Part shown: positions 48,779-57,875 of the stretch, piece by piece
Numbering within the stretch: the stretch's first letter is position 1
Layout: every line of letters starts with the position of its first letter
Program-made: the position numbers and the translations under genes
Source of the DNA: JABCPE02 sp963516675
GTDB lineage: Bacteria > Bacteroidota > Bacteroidia > Flavobacteriales > Weeksellaceae
DNA: 64,000 nt
Direction: 5' to 3'
NCBI GenBank assembly: GCA_963516675.1
Contig: CAUQBH010000011.1
Location: 1-64,000 of the forward strand
Notes under the pieces: model-generated
Database searches by the model: none
The model's input: only the letters and a program-made list of their open reading frames with translations
What the model was told of the DNA's origin: nothing

Positions 48779-50920
48779 TTAACTTCCTAAGTGTAAGCTA
48801 ATTACAGGCGTTCCATCTTCCTCATAGCCTTCGATACTGAAGCCTTCAAAGAATATATGATCTCCTAATTCTTTACTAGCCAATGAATTATGAATCCACT
48901 GCAATAGTTCTATTGCTCCGAAATGGTCTTCATAAGCCTCGCATTCTGCCATGATTTCAGCATAATACAATCCATCATCTTCAGGCTCTCCATCGAAAGT
49001 ATCTGGATTGAGAAGTTTTTCATACTTCCAAAGCGATTTTTCATCCTTGATATAAGCCTCATACATTACTTTCACTTTTTTAGAATTGAAAATCGTAGAA
49101 TGCGGTGCGTAATCATCCAGATTATTGTCTATATCTTGGTTGTAATCATAGACAGCCATCCAGAAATTCTGTAAAGATTCGTAAATTTTATCATTGAATG
49201 CCCATGCCACATTATCCAAAAGATTTGGGTTTTCTGCTGGTGCATAGCCTTCGCAGACATTCACTCTATTTACATCCACTACTGGCGGATATGGTACATC
49301 CTGCTCTATAAACTTGTCAAACAAAGCATCTGTTCCTTGGTCTAATTTGAAATCCATTTCCTCCTCATACAACGGCTGGATATAGAAAAACTCAACTCTT
49401 CTTTCACTTGGAAGCTCCACAATAGCCGGAAGGTTCTCTCCATCCTCGTTTTTCTCATTAGACTGAGCCGCTACGAGAATCACACCTTTGAAATTAGTTC
49501 CTTCAAAAGCCTCATTGGATGGGATAGTGTGCCCATTTCCTAAATAAGTATTGTGATTGATAGGCAGACGAGCCAAAATTTTCAGCCAACGGATAGGCCA
49601 ATAATCTTTCTCTTCTTCGCTTCTTATATTCCAAGTTGGTGGCAAGTTGATTGCCAGCTCCATGTATGGCGTGTATGGATAGTCCGCCGGAACATTCATC
49701 ATATAAGCACCCATTCCACCTGTTACCAGCGTGTAGTAGTTAGCCTCTGGTGTAGGTTCTATAATATACACATCACAGTGGATATCAGGAGATTCCAGCT
49801 CATGGAATACATCATTAAATTCTCCAAATTCCTTTGCGATATATTTCTCCAAAGCCGTTCTGTCTTCCTCATCATAATAAGCTGGAAGCCCAGAATCTCT
49901 TCCTTCAAATTTCATGATATCTTCTTCTTCATCATAGCTCAATCGCCCAGATGAAATAGAATCATTCATATAATCTACCCAAGCTCTCATTCTGAACTGA
50001 AGGTGTCCCAAATAGTAGTCCTCTATATTTTCTGCAAGGGAAACCATGATAATCTGCCCTGCAAGCCCATCTTCCTCCACAGGGTCTAGATCCATACAGA
50101 TAAGGCCATCTCCTTTCAAAATAGGAATCCATTTACGGGTATAAAGTGTATTTTTAACAAGATAATCATCCTCAAAATTCTCCTCTGGAAGTTTTAGGTC
50201 TGCCCAGTTTTCTCCGTAATGTTTTTTCAAGTAAGAAATAATTTCTTCCTGAACCTGCTCTACTTCATTGATTCCTACAAAACTCTGCCCTTCTCCCACT
50301 GCAAAAAACGGCACATCTTCTTTCTGTCCGCTGAAAGTTCTATGCAGCTGTTTGAAAGATTCTGGAAGCTCAAAACCTAGTCTCTGTTCCAGTGCAGATA
50401 TTTCTGCTTCTGATGCAGGATTTCCCAGTTTTTCAGCCATTTTAGGCGCTTTTTCTTTTAAAAGGTCTACAAAAACTTCTAAATCATATTCCACCTCGCC
50501 TTTTCCTCCTGTATATACATCATATGTAGGAATACCTTTTTTTTCTGCGATATTCAGCCAATTAAGGAATTCATAAGCATTGTTACATCCGCCTAGTTCT
50601 TCATGTTTCTCGAAGTGCTTTCTAGCATTGACTTTATCATCCAAAAAGAAATAAGAATAACCAATACGATAGTTCCATGCTGCCTCTTCAGAAAGCTCAT
50701 CTTCTAGATATTTGAACACCTCTATTGCTTTTCTTAGGTGGTTTTTGTTTTCTTCTGTCTGGTCTAGCCAGTAGAGATTGTTATACGCACGAGCCAACTC
50801 ACTCAGCACCTGCGTAGTTCTCTGCTCCACAGGAAGTCCTTCCACGAAATCTACAATCGCCTGAATTTTATCCTGCTCATCCCAAGCATCTATTTTCTTT
50901 AAAATCTGCTGTTCTGTCAT
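48779..50920 (-). CDS. Multidomain TPR / SMI1-KNR4 / SUFU-type protein
   Basis: The 713-residue cytoplasmic protein is acidic. Residues 1-130 form TPR-like helices (LSELARAYNNLYW, EEAAWNYRIGYSYFFLDD). About 170-315 looks like an SMI1/KNR4 (SUKH) domain, with ISALEQRLGFELPESFKQLHRTFSG and a GDGLICMDLDP strand. About 355-540 resembles the suppressor-of-fused (SUFU) domain, with HCDVYIIEPT, YYTLVTGGMGAYMM and WPIRWLKILARLP. A further C-terminal domain ends in GTPVISLHLGS. SUKH and SUFU domains are both known from immunity proteins against polymorphic toxins. A combined immunity role is inferred from these domains. No toxin gene lies beside it. Confidence 0.75.
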   Translation of the reverse strand: MTEQQILKKIDAWDEQDKIQAIVDFVEGLPVEQRTTQVLSELARAYNNLYWLDQTEENKNHLRKAIEVFKYLEDELSEEAAWNYRIGYSYFFLDDKVNARKHFEKHEELGGCNNAYEFLNWLNIAEKKGIPTYDVYTGGKGEVEYDLEVFVDLLKEKAPKMAEKLGNPASEAEISALEQRLGFELPESFKQLHRTFSGQKEDVPFFAVGEGQSFVGINEVEQVQEEIISYLKKHYGENWADLKLPEENFEDDYLVKNTLYTRKWIPILKGDGLICMDLDPVEEDGLAGQIIMVSLAENIEDYYLGHLQFRMRAWVDYMNDSISSGRLSYDEEEDIMKFEGRDSGLPAYYDEEDRTALEKYIAKEFGEFNDVFHELESPDIHCDVYIIEPTPEANYYTLVTGGMGAYMMNVPADYPYTPYMELAINLPPTWNIRSEEEKDYWPIRWLKILARLPINHNTYLGNGHTIPSNEAFEGTNFKGVILVAAQSNEKNEDGENLPAIVELPSERRVEFFYIQPLYEEEMDFKLDQGTDALFDKFIEQDVPYPPVVDVNRVNVCEGYAPAENPNLLDNVAWAFNDKIYESLQNFWMAVYDYNQDIDNNLDDYAPHSTIFNSKKVKVMYEAYIKDEKSLWKYEKLLNPDTFDGEPEDDGLYYAEIMAECEAYEDHFGAIELLQWIHNSLASKELGDHIFFEGFSIEGYEEDGTPVISLHLGS

Positions 50921-50970
50921 AATGTTAATTTTTAATTTATCTAATTTTCAATGTTTTACTTTTAAATAAT

Positions 50971-51612
50971 TTACCAGTTTATCGGTTCTTTACCTTTTTC
51001 CTCCAAAAACTGGTTGATTTTAGAGAAAGGACGGCTTCCAAAAAAGCCTTTATGCACGGAAAATGGCGATGGGTGGGCAGACTGAATGACAAAATGCTTG
51101 CTAGCATCTATCAATCCTGCTTTTTTCTGCGCAAAAGCTCCCCAAAGCACAAAAACCACATTCTCCTTTTTATCCGAAATTTCTTTGATGATGAAATCTG
51201 TAAACTGCTCCCACCCCAAATCCTTGTGTGAGTTCGCCTCATGAGCCCGTACTGTCAGCGTAGCATTAAGAAGTAAAACTCCTTGTTTTGCCCACATTTC
51301 CAATTCATTAGAGGTTTTCTTGATTCCTAAATCATCTTCCAGCTCCTTAAAAATATTTTTAAGCGATGGTGGTGCTGTAACTTTATCCGAAACCGAAAAA
51401 CAAAGCCCATTCGCCTGATTATCATTATGATACGGATCTTGCCCGATAATCACGACTTTAACCTCTTCAAAAGGTGTAAGTTCTATTGCTCTAAAAATCA
51501 GATTTTTAGGAGGAAAACACTTTGTTGTTTGATATTCCTCTTTTACTTTTTCCCAAAGTGTAGTAAAATATTCTGTATTTTTTATTGGAGCTAAAATCTC
51601 TGTCCAAGTCAT
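50971..51612 (-). CDS. ung: Uracil-DNA glycosylase, family 1
   Basis: Ung removes uracil from DNA. The catalytic water-activating Asp is D59 in VIIGQDPYHNDNQANGLCFS. The minor-groove loop is SAHPSPFSVHKGFFGSRPFS. Length 213. Upstream lie TAGATTTG (-7) and a pair of TTGTAGAC boxes identical in layout to those before the 37.7-40.6 kb cluster, suggesting shared regulation. Confidence 0.96.
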   Translation of the reverse strand: MTWTEILAPIKNTEYFTTLWEKVKEEYQTTKCFPPKNLIFRAIELTPFEEVKVVIIGQDPYHNDNQANGLCFSVSDKVTAPPSLKNIFKELEDDLGIKKTSNELEMWAKQGVLLLNATLTVRAHEANSHKDLGWEQFTDFIIKEISDKKENVVFVLWGAFAQKKAGLIDASKHFVIQSAHPSPFSVHKGFFGSRPFSKINQFLEEKGKEPINW

Positions 51613-51638
51613 AATTAAATGCTAATTTTTTGTTAGTG

Positions 51639-51646
51639 CAAATCTA
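51639..51646 (-). promoter_or_regulatory. -7 element of ung
   Basis: CAAATCTA reads TAGATTTG on the minus strand, 26 bp before the ung ATG. The closest TTTG upstream has a short 15-bp spacing, so the promoter may need an activator at the upstream boxes. Confidence 0.55.
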
Positions 51647-51678
51647 TAATTTTCATTCTTTCAAAGAAAAAACCAAGC

Positions 51679-51697
51679 GTCTACAAAGTGTCTACAA
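51679..51697 (-). promoter_or_regulatory. Putative operator: two TTGTAGAC boxes, 11-bp period
   Basis: Two TTGTAGAC boxes on the minus strand are 3 bp apart and end 32 bp before the -7 element of ung. Box sequence, spacing and distance are the same as at 39513-39531, while the sequence between box and -7 differs. That pattern suggests a selected protein-binding site. Confidence 0.6.
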
Positions 51698-51741
51698 GAA
51701 AACCTATCGCTCGATAAAAATCTAATTATCAAACGAATAAA

Positions 51742-53898
51742 TTACACTCTTTCCAGTTCATCCGTGCTTATCTGTGTCTTAAAAAGACCATAGTTTATCG
51801 TGGCTTTATTGGTTTTGGAATCTATTTTTTCTATCGTTCCTATGCTTGTGCTTCCTATGATTCTCACTCGCTGTCCCACTTTCAGCCAAAGAGATCTTTC
51901 CCTTCTTTCTCTTTCTTGGATTTTTTCCTGAGTTTCTGTTATGGTCTGTATCACAGATTCTTTTTTCAGCTCCTGTGTTACTTTTCGCTTTACCACTTTC
52001 AGCTTTTCAGCTTCTATTTTCTCTGTATTTTGGTTTTTTCTAAATTTCTCCTGCTCCAGAATTTTGATAAATTCTTTCACAATATCCTTTCGGGACTTCC
52101 CTTTTGCATAATCATCTATGAAACTCTGTATCCTTGTCCCAAATTGTAATTTTCTATGTTCCTCCTCATAAAGCTTCTGAAAATTATAAAGTTTCTGCTG
52201 AAGCTGTTCATTTAGTTTTTGGAGATTTTCTCGTTTGTTTTGGGTAAGTTCTCGTTTCTCGGTAAGGTCAGATTTTAGTTTTTCAACCTCAAATTTTTCC
52301 TGCTGAAGTTTGACAATCGTTTTATCCAAATTCACCACATCTCTTTCTATCTTTTTCTTCGCGGAATGGATGATAAATCTTGGGATATTGTTCTTCTCTG
52401 CAACCTCAAAAGTAAAGGAACTTCCTGCCTGACCGACTTCCAGCTTATACATTGGTTCCAGCGTTTCCTCATCAAAGAGCATCGCTGCATTTTGGGCGTG
52501 AGGAAGCTGCTCCACTACCAGTTTTATATTGGTATAATGGGTCGTAATCACTGCAAAACTCTCTTTTTCGTAAAAGAATTCCAAAAACGCCTCTGCCAGC
52601 GCTCCACCTAGCTCAGGGTCTGACCCTGTCCCAAATTCATCAATCAGCAATAATGTATTCTCATCTGCCTCCCGTATTATTCGGCTCATTTTTTTCAGCC
52701 TTGATGAATATGTAGAAAGATGATTTTCAATGGACTGATTATCACCTATATCCGTCATCAGTTTATCAAAGAAAAACATTTCTGAACGCGGATGAACAGG
52801 CACCAAAATCCCTGACTGAATCATCAGATGAAGCAGTCCTAAAGTCTTCAGAGTGATGGACTTACCACCTGCATTAGGCCCTGATATACAGATGATTCTA
52901 TTTTGTTCCGAAAGCTGCAGTGTCTGAGGGAAAATCTCTTTGTTTTCCTGTGTGTTTCTCAGCCAAAGAAGCGGATGATAAGCATCAATAAGTTTCAGTG
53001 TTTTATGAGTATTGATTTTAGGTAAAACTCCATTGATTTTTTGGGCAAATTTTGCTTTTGCTCTCGTGATATCAAGGTTATAGATATACTCCTGATAATC
53101 TGATAACTGCGGATGAAATTCAGCAATTTCCGAGGTCAATTTCCTCAAAATCCTATCCACTTCCTTTTTCTGCTCCTCTTCACTTTCGCGAAGCTGGTGA
53201 TAGTGTCTCACGACGCTGTCAGGCTGGATATATGTGATAGAACCTGTTTTGGAAACTCCCAAAACACGCCCCGAAACTCGTTTCTTAAATCCTGATTTCA
53301 CCGCCAAAACCCTTTGGTCTTCTATCGTGCTTTCGCGGATTTCATCAAGGAAATCCTGCTGAGCATAGTGGTTTAGGGATTTATTAAAGTTTTGTTGAAT
53401 GTTTTTTTTCGCAATAGAAATACTTTCGCGAATTTCCTTCAAAAGTGGAGATGCCTCATTTTTAGCCTCTCCGAAACGATTAAAAACTGCTGAAATCTTG
53501 TCTATAATCTCTTTTCTAAATTCCAGATTTTTAATTTCCTCCTCTAAATTCGGGAAATTCTCTGAGAATTTCGGGAAAAATGATTGCAACTTTCCTATTT
53601 GCTCGGTAATTTTTCGGATTCTCAAAAAAGCCGATGCTTCCAGTCTGAAATTTTCTATAAGCATCAGTTTCAGAGGTTCTTCTATATCTTCGTACTCATC
53701 AAAGGGAATGAAATTTTCACTCTCATAGGAAGACAAATATTCCGAAGTTTTTTTCAGCAAAAATTCCGCTTCTTTCTGTGGAAGCGGCTGTATGTTTGAT
53801 ATCTTTTCGGCTACTCTCGGCGAGTATGCATAGGGCGTGATTTCCTCTAATAATTTAGGAAATTCCAGCTCGTTCAAATGGTCTTGTAAAATCTGCAC
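51742..53898 (-). CDS. mutS2: MutS2-family ATPase without Smr domain
   Basis: MutS2 proteins act on branched DNA or collided ribosomes. The 718-residue product has the N-terminal and clamp regions, the Walker A SGPNAGGKS (339-347), LLIDEFGTGSDPELGGALAEAF, a long coiled coil (about 510-600) and a small KOW/SH3-like end (LKVGQRVRIIGSTSIGTIEKI). The usual C-terminal Smr nuclease domain is missing, as the protein ends at ELERV. The start is GTG; a TACCTTTG -7 element lies only 5 bp before it, so the mRNA may be leaderless. Confidence 0.9.
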   Translation of the reverse strand: MQILQDHLNELEFPKLLEEITPYAYSPRVAEKISNIQPLPQKEAEFLLKKTSEYLSSYESENFIPFDEYEDIEEPLKLMLIENFRLEASAFLRIRKITEQIGKLQSFFPKFSENFPNLEEEIKNLEFRKEIIDKISAVFNRFGEAKNEASPLLKEIRESISIAKKNIQQNFNKSLNHYAQQDFLDEIRESTIEDQRVLAVKSGFKKRVSGRVLGVSKTGSITYIQPDSVVRHYHQLRESEEEQKKEVDRILRKLTSEIAEFHPQLSDYQEYIYNLDITRAKAKFAQKINGVLPKINTHKTLKLIDAYHPLLWLRNTQENKEIFPQTLQLSEQNRIICISGPNAGGKSITLKTLGLLHLMIQSGILVPVHPRSEMFFFDKLMTDIGDNQSIENHLSTYSSRLKKMSRIIREADENTLLLIDEFGTGSDPELGGALAEAFLEFFYEKESFAVITTHYTNIKLVVEQLPHAQNAAMLFDEETLEPMYKLEVGQAGSSFTFEVAEKNNIPRFIIHSAKKKIERDVVNLDKTIVKLQQEKFEVEKLKSDLTEKRELTQNKRENLQKLNEQLQQKLYNFQKLYEEEHRKLQFGTRIQSFIDDYAKGKSRKDIVKEFIKILEQEKFRKNQNTEKIEAEKLKVVKRKVTQELKKESVIQTITETQEKIQERERRERSLWLKVGQRVRIIGSTSIGTIEKIDSKTNKATINYGLFKTQISTDELERV

Positions 53899-53902
53899 CT
53901 TG

Positions 53903-53910
53903 CAAAGGTA
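53903..53910 (-). promoter_or_regulatory. -7 element directly before mutS2
   Basis: CAAAGGTA reads TACCTTTG on the minus strand. Its 3' end is 4 bases before the GTG start, so transcription would begin at or next to the start codon. Confidence 0.45.
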
Positions 53911-53923
53911 ACATTTTTAATTT

Positions 53924-55288
53924 TTATTCTAAAGATTTTTCATAAGCCTTCCAGCCTATTTCTCTGTAATTTTTTGAAGCTTTTTCAGCATCTTCCGCCT
54001 GATAAACTCCACGCCCCACGATGATAAAATCAGTATGCAGATTATCAAAAACATGGTCTGGCGTATTGTACTGCTGCCCTTTATCATCACCTGACTGCTC
54101 TAAACTGACCCCTGGAGTAAAAAGCAACATTTCTTTGTTTATTTTTCTCTGAGCCACGCAGCCCATTATATTAGGCTGTTCTTCAACGATTTTAAGTCCT
54201 TCTTCTTGGTAATGAGCATCTGTAAGCGTTCCCTGAGAAGACATTCCTAAAATCGCTATAACTCCCACATTTTTAAAACATTCCAAAGATTTTTTCCCTG
54301 CTATGAGATGTGATGTTACCATATCCGCCCATTTTGAGATTTGATAAACACCTTTTGAGAATTGCAACTCCTGTGTACTGCCTATATCCGCAAATTTTCT
54401 ATCCTCCATCAATAGAAAATTATGCTTCCTCGCTAAATCTACCAGCGGAAGAATGGTCTTATCATGGTCAAAATCTTTTATAATATCTATGTGCGTTTTT
54501 AGGGCAACTACATGAGGCCCTATTTTATCAGCCAAATTCAGCAACTCACTGGTAGTCACCACATCAGCAGAGACTATCAGATTAGATTTTTTATTGATTG
54601 CTGTCTGCAAAAGTTTTTTTGCTGTGGGATGTTTTACTACTTCTAATTTCTGCTCGTAAGAAAGTCTTTTTTCTTCCTCAAATTTCACTTGTTTTCCTGC
54701 CAAAAAATCATGGATTTTCGCAACCTGCTCATCATCTATTTCTCCTGCTTCATGTAAGATTTTCACGACTTCTGTGATTGTGAATAGTGTATGAACTCTG
54801 TATCCCTTCTGCTCCAAAAGCTCTTTTCCGCCCTGCTGTCTATCCAAAACCACCACTATATCAGACACTTTCAAGCCTTCTTTTTCCACTTCTGCTATTG
54901 TTTCCAAGAGGGATTTTCCAGATGTAATCACATCTTCCACCAAGAGGCAGGATTGTCCTTGTTTATAGATACCTTCTATCAGTTTTTTCGTTCCATAACC
55001 TTTGGCTTCTTTTCGCTTCATTATCAATGGAATCTCTGATAACAGGGACATCACAGTCGCCATGGGAAGTGCAGCATAGGGAACTCCACAAATCAAATCC
55101 AGTTTATTATCCTTAGGCAAAATTTCTAAAAGATGCTCTGCTAGTTTTTTCAGAATTTTAGGGTCTGATGCCAGCGGGCGCAAATCCACATAAAAAGGGC
55201 TTTCTATTCCACTTTTCAGGGTAAATTTCCCGAATTTAATGATTTCTAATTTGTAAGATTCTAAAAAGAATTTGTTTTTGGATTCCAT
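53924..55288 (-). CDS. Orotate phosphoribosyltransferase / OMP decarboxylase fusion (UMP synthase)
   Basis: The fused protein carries out the last two steps of UMP synthesis. The N-terminal PyrE part (about 1-205) has SGIESPFYVDLR, ICGVPYAALPMA, RKEAKGYGTKKLIEG and the PRPP loop VEDVITSGKS. The C-terminal PyrF part (about 220-454) has SADVVTTSELLNLADKIGP, VALKTHIDI, the catalytic EDRKFADIG and TPGVSLEQSGDDKGQQYNTP. Both the domain order and the PyrF sequence look like eukaryotic UMP synthases rather than the usual bacterial PyrF. Length 454. It is upstream of mutS2 with only 25 bp between. Confidence 0.93.
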   Translation of the reverse strand: MESKNKFFLESYKLEIIKFGKFTLKSGIESPFYVDLRPLASDPKILKKLAEHLLEILPKDNKLDLICGVPYAALPMATVMSLLSEIPLIMKRKEAKGYGTKKLIEGIYKQGQSCLLVEDVITSGKSLLETIAEVEKEGLKVSDIVVVLDRQQGGKELLEQKGYRVHTLFTITEVVKILHEAGEIDDEQVAKIHDFLAGKQVKFEEEKRLSYEQKLEVVKHPTAKKLLQTAINKKSNLIVSADVVTTSELLNLADKIGPHVVALKTHIDIIKDFDHDKTILPLVDLARKHNFLLMEDRKFADIGSTQELQFSKGVYQISKWADMVTSHLIAGKKSLECFKNVGVIAILGMSSQGTLTDAHYQEEGLKIVEEQPNIMGCVAQRKINKEMLLFTPGVSLEQSGDDKGQQYNTPDHVFDNLHTDFIIVGRGVYQAEDAEKASKNYREIGWKAYEKSLE

Positions 55289-55303
55289 GAGATTAATTTT
55301 TCA

Positions 55304-55311
55304 CAAAGTTA
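55304..55311 (-). promoter_or_regulatory. -7 element of the pyrEF fusion gene
   Basis: CAAAGTTA reads TAACTTTG on the minus strand and lies 15 bp before the ATG at 55288. Confidence 0.45.
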
Positions 55312-55358
55312 AATAAACTTGGCTACTTTTTTTTATTCATTTTTATACAATTTATTAT

Positions 55359-55366
55359 TAAATTTG
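55359..55366 (+). promoter_or_regulatory. -7 element of ftsK
   Basis: TAAATTTG matches TAnnTTTG and lies 15 bp before the ATG at 55382. It supports that start over an in-frame TTG at 55319. Confidence 0.55.
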
Positions 55367-55381
55367 CGACTTATTCTTTTT

Positions 55382-57856
55382 ATGAAAAATAATACCACAC
55401 CTACAAAAAAATTCCGAAAACCAAGAATAGCGCTTGGTTTCACGCTTATATTTCTGTCAGTAATACTCATTATTTCCTTTATTTCTTACCTAATGAGGTG
55501 GAGAGAAAACCAAAGCCAAATAGGGAATTTCCTAGACAAGGAAATCAAATCCACCAATATTTTTGGTAAGGTGGGTGACTGGCTCGGGAATGTATTTATA
55601 TTCGAAAGCGTGGGAATTTCTGCGTTTATCGTTGCTTTCCTGCTTTTTGCTTTCGGGACTTTGATTTTAGGATTTAAAATATTCAAGCCATGGAAAACTA
55701 TTTCCCATAGTTTTTTCTTTTTGGCATGGCTGCCTGTGTTCATAGGAGCTGTTACTAAAGGAAATGGTATTCTAAGCGGTGTTTTTGGCTACCAGATTTA
55801 TGATTATGGTTCCAGCATTATAGGGAGTTTTGGGCTTTGGACTTGTATTATTCTAAGTTTTGCTCTGTATTTCATTTTGGAATTTAATATCAGTTTGAGC
55901 AATATCACTGATAAAGTTTCTACAGTGAAAGAAAAAATCCAATCCATAAAAGATGATATCCAAGAGGAAATAAAAGAAATGCAAGGGACACAAGAAAAAG
56001 ATAAATATGAAGAAGGCAGCATAAACACCAGTCCAGTTTCGGTTGCTGAACCTGTCGCTGAAAATAATGCAAAAGACAATCCTACCACTGAAAAGGTAGA
56101 AACAGAAGTAACTGAACCTACAAAAGCCTCAACCATCAGCGTGGAAATAGATGATGAGTTTTTAGAAAAAAAGGAAGAATCTTCATCTAATAAAAAACCT
56201 GAAAATGAATCTGATAAAGAAATCATCATTGATAACGAACCTAAAAAAGATGATGATATCGAAATCACCATAGAGCCTTCACCTGCTGCTAACATCATCA
56301 CAGACCCAGACAAAAAAGCTGATGAATTGGTAGAAAAACACGGACTCTATGACCAAAGACTTGATTTGGCTAATTTCCAAATGCCGAGCCTTGATTTGCT
56401 AAAAGATTATGGCAACGAAGAAATCACCATAAACAGAGAGGAACTAGAACAAAACAAAAACAAAATTGTAGAAGTTCTGAAAAACTTCAATGTCGGCGTT
56501 TCTAAAATTAAGGCGACCATAGGCCCTACAGTGACACTTTACGAGATTGTCCCTGAATCTGGAACTCGTATCGCTACTATTAAAAGACTTCAAGATGACA
56601 TCGCGCTAAGCCTTTCCGCACTGGGTATCAGGATAATAGCTCCTATCCCTGGTAAAGGAACTGTGGGAATAGAAGTTCCGCGACAGACTCCAGCGATGGT
56701 CTCTATGTGTTCTGCTCTACAAGCGTCTAACATTCATACCACAGACATGGACCTGCCCGTAGTCTTTGGGAAAACCATCTCCAATGAAATTTTCATGGCC
56801 GACCTTTCCAAAATGCCTCACCTACTGATAGCAGGGGCTACGGGACAAGGTAAGTCCGTGGGTATCAATGCAATATTAACTTCACTGCTTTATAAAAAAC
56901 ATCCTAGCGAACTGAAATTTGTGATGGTAGACCCTAAAAAAGTGGAGCTTTCTATCTATTCTAAAATCGAACGACACTATTTAGCTAAACTCCCTGACAC
57001 GGACAAAGCTATATTAACAGACAACTCAAAGGTTATCAATACATTAAACTCACTTTGTATTGAAATGGATAACCGCTACAAGCTTTTGGAAGAAGCTTTT
57101 TGTAGAAACTTGAAAGAATACAATAAAAAATTCAAGGAAAGAAAATTAAACCCTGAAAATGGGCACCGCTACCTGCCATACATCGTGCTGGTGGTGGATG
57201 AATTTGCGGACTTAATCATGACCGCTGGTAAAGAAGTGGAACACCCTATCGCCCGTCTAGCACAGCTTGCAAGAGCCGTAGGAATCCACCTCATCATCGC
57301 TACACAGAGACCTTCTGTAAATGTCATCACAGGGATGATTAAAGCCAATTTCCCTGCCAGAGTGGCTTTCCGAGTTATGTCTAATGTAGACTCTAGAACC
57401 ATCTTGGACAGCACAGGTGCTGACCAGCTGATAGGAAAAGGTGACATGCTGTATTCTAATGGAAATGACATGATTAGAATTCAATGTGCCTTCATAGATA
57501 CTCCAGAAGTGGAAAAAGTAGTAACTTTCATCGGTGAGCAAAAAGGCTACCCAAATGCCTACGAACTCCCTGAATATGTAGGCGAAAACGAAAGTTCTGG
57601 GTCAGGAAATTTTGATGCGAATGAAAAAGACGCTTTGTTTGAAGAGGCTGCCAGAATTGTAGTAAATACACAGCAGGGCTCCACTTCTATGCTTCAAAGA
57701 CAGCTAAAACTAGGCTACAACCGCGCAGGGCGAATTATGGATCAACTGGAAAACGCAGGAGTAGTGGGAAGTTTCAATGGAGCAAAAGCAAGAGAAGTGC
57801 TGATTTCTGATATTCAGCATTTGGAACAGTTTTTGGAGAGCCTTAGAAACAATTAA
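55382..57856 (+). CDS. ftsK: DNA translocase FtsK/SpoIIIE
   Basis: FtsK pumps DNA through the division septum and helps chromosome dimer resolution. About four membrane helices lie in residues 15-190. An acidic, low-complexity linker follows (about 200-320). The motor contains GATGQGKS (Walker A, about 487-494), VDPKKVELS, YIVLVVDEFADLI and IATQRPSVNVITG. The C-terminal gamma winged helix is seen as STSMLQRQLKLGYNRAGRIMDQLE. Length 824. lolA and the LptF/G gene follow closely. Confidence 0.95.
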   Translation: MKNNTTPTKKFRKPRIALGFTLIFLSVILIISFISYLMRWRENQSQIGNFLDKEIKSTNIFGKVGDWLGNVFIFESVGISAFIVAFLLFAFGTLILGFKIFKPWKTISHSFFFLAWLPVFIGAVTKGNGILSGVFGYQIYDYGSSIIGSFGLWTCIILSFALYFILEFNISLSNITDKVSTVKEKIQSIKDDIQEEIKEMQGTQEKDKYEEGSINTSPVSVAEPVAENNAKDNPTTEKVETEVTEPTKASTISVEIDDEFLEKKEESSSNKKPENESDKEIIIDNEPKKDDDIEITIEPSPAANIITDPDKKADELVEKHGLYDQRLDLANFQMPSLDLLKDYGNEEITINREELEQNKNKIVEVLKNFNVGVSKIKATIGPTVTLYEIVPESGTRIATIKRLQDDIALSLSALGIRIIAPIPGKGTVGIEVPRQTPAMVSMCSALQASNIHTTDMDLPVVFGKTISNEIFMADLSKMPHLLIAGATGQGKSVGINAILTSLLYKKHPSELKFVMVDPKKVELSIYSKIERHYLAKLPDTDKAILTDNSKVINTLNSLCIEMDNRYKLLEEAFCRNLKEYNKKFKERKLNPENGHRYLPYIVLVVDEFADLIMTAGKEVEHPIARLAQLARAVGIHLIIATQRPSVNVITGMIKANFPARVAFRVMSNVDSRTILDSTGADQLIGKGDMLYSNGNDMIRIQCAFIDTPEVEKVVTFIGEQKGYPNAYELPEYVGENESSGSGNFDANEKDALFEEAARIVVNTQQGSTSMLQRQLKLGYNRAGRIMDQLENAGVVGSFNGAKAREVLISDIQHLEQFLESLRNN

Positions 57857-57875
57857 TTTCATTAAATCTAAAATT

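Noticed and set aside
48779..50920. Toxin encoded within the TPR-SMI1-SUFU protein
   Set aside because: No toxin-domain motif was seen in the C-terminal region, only acidic immunity-like sequence.
55804..56313. Minus-strand serine-rich frame opposite ftsK
   Set aside because: It is the antisense image of the acidic FtsK linker.
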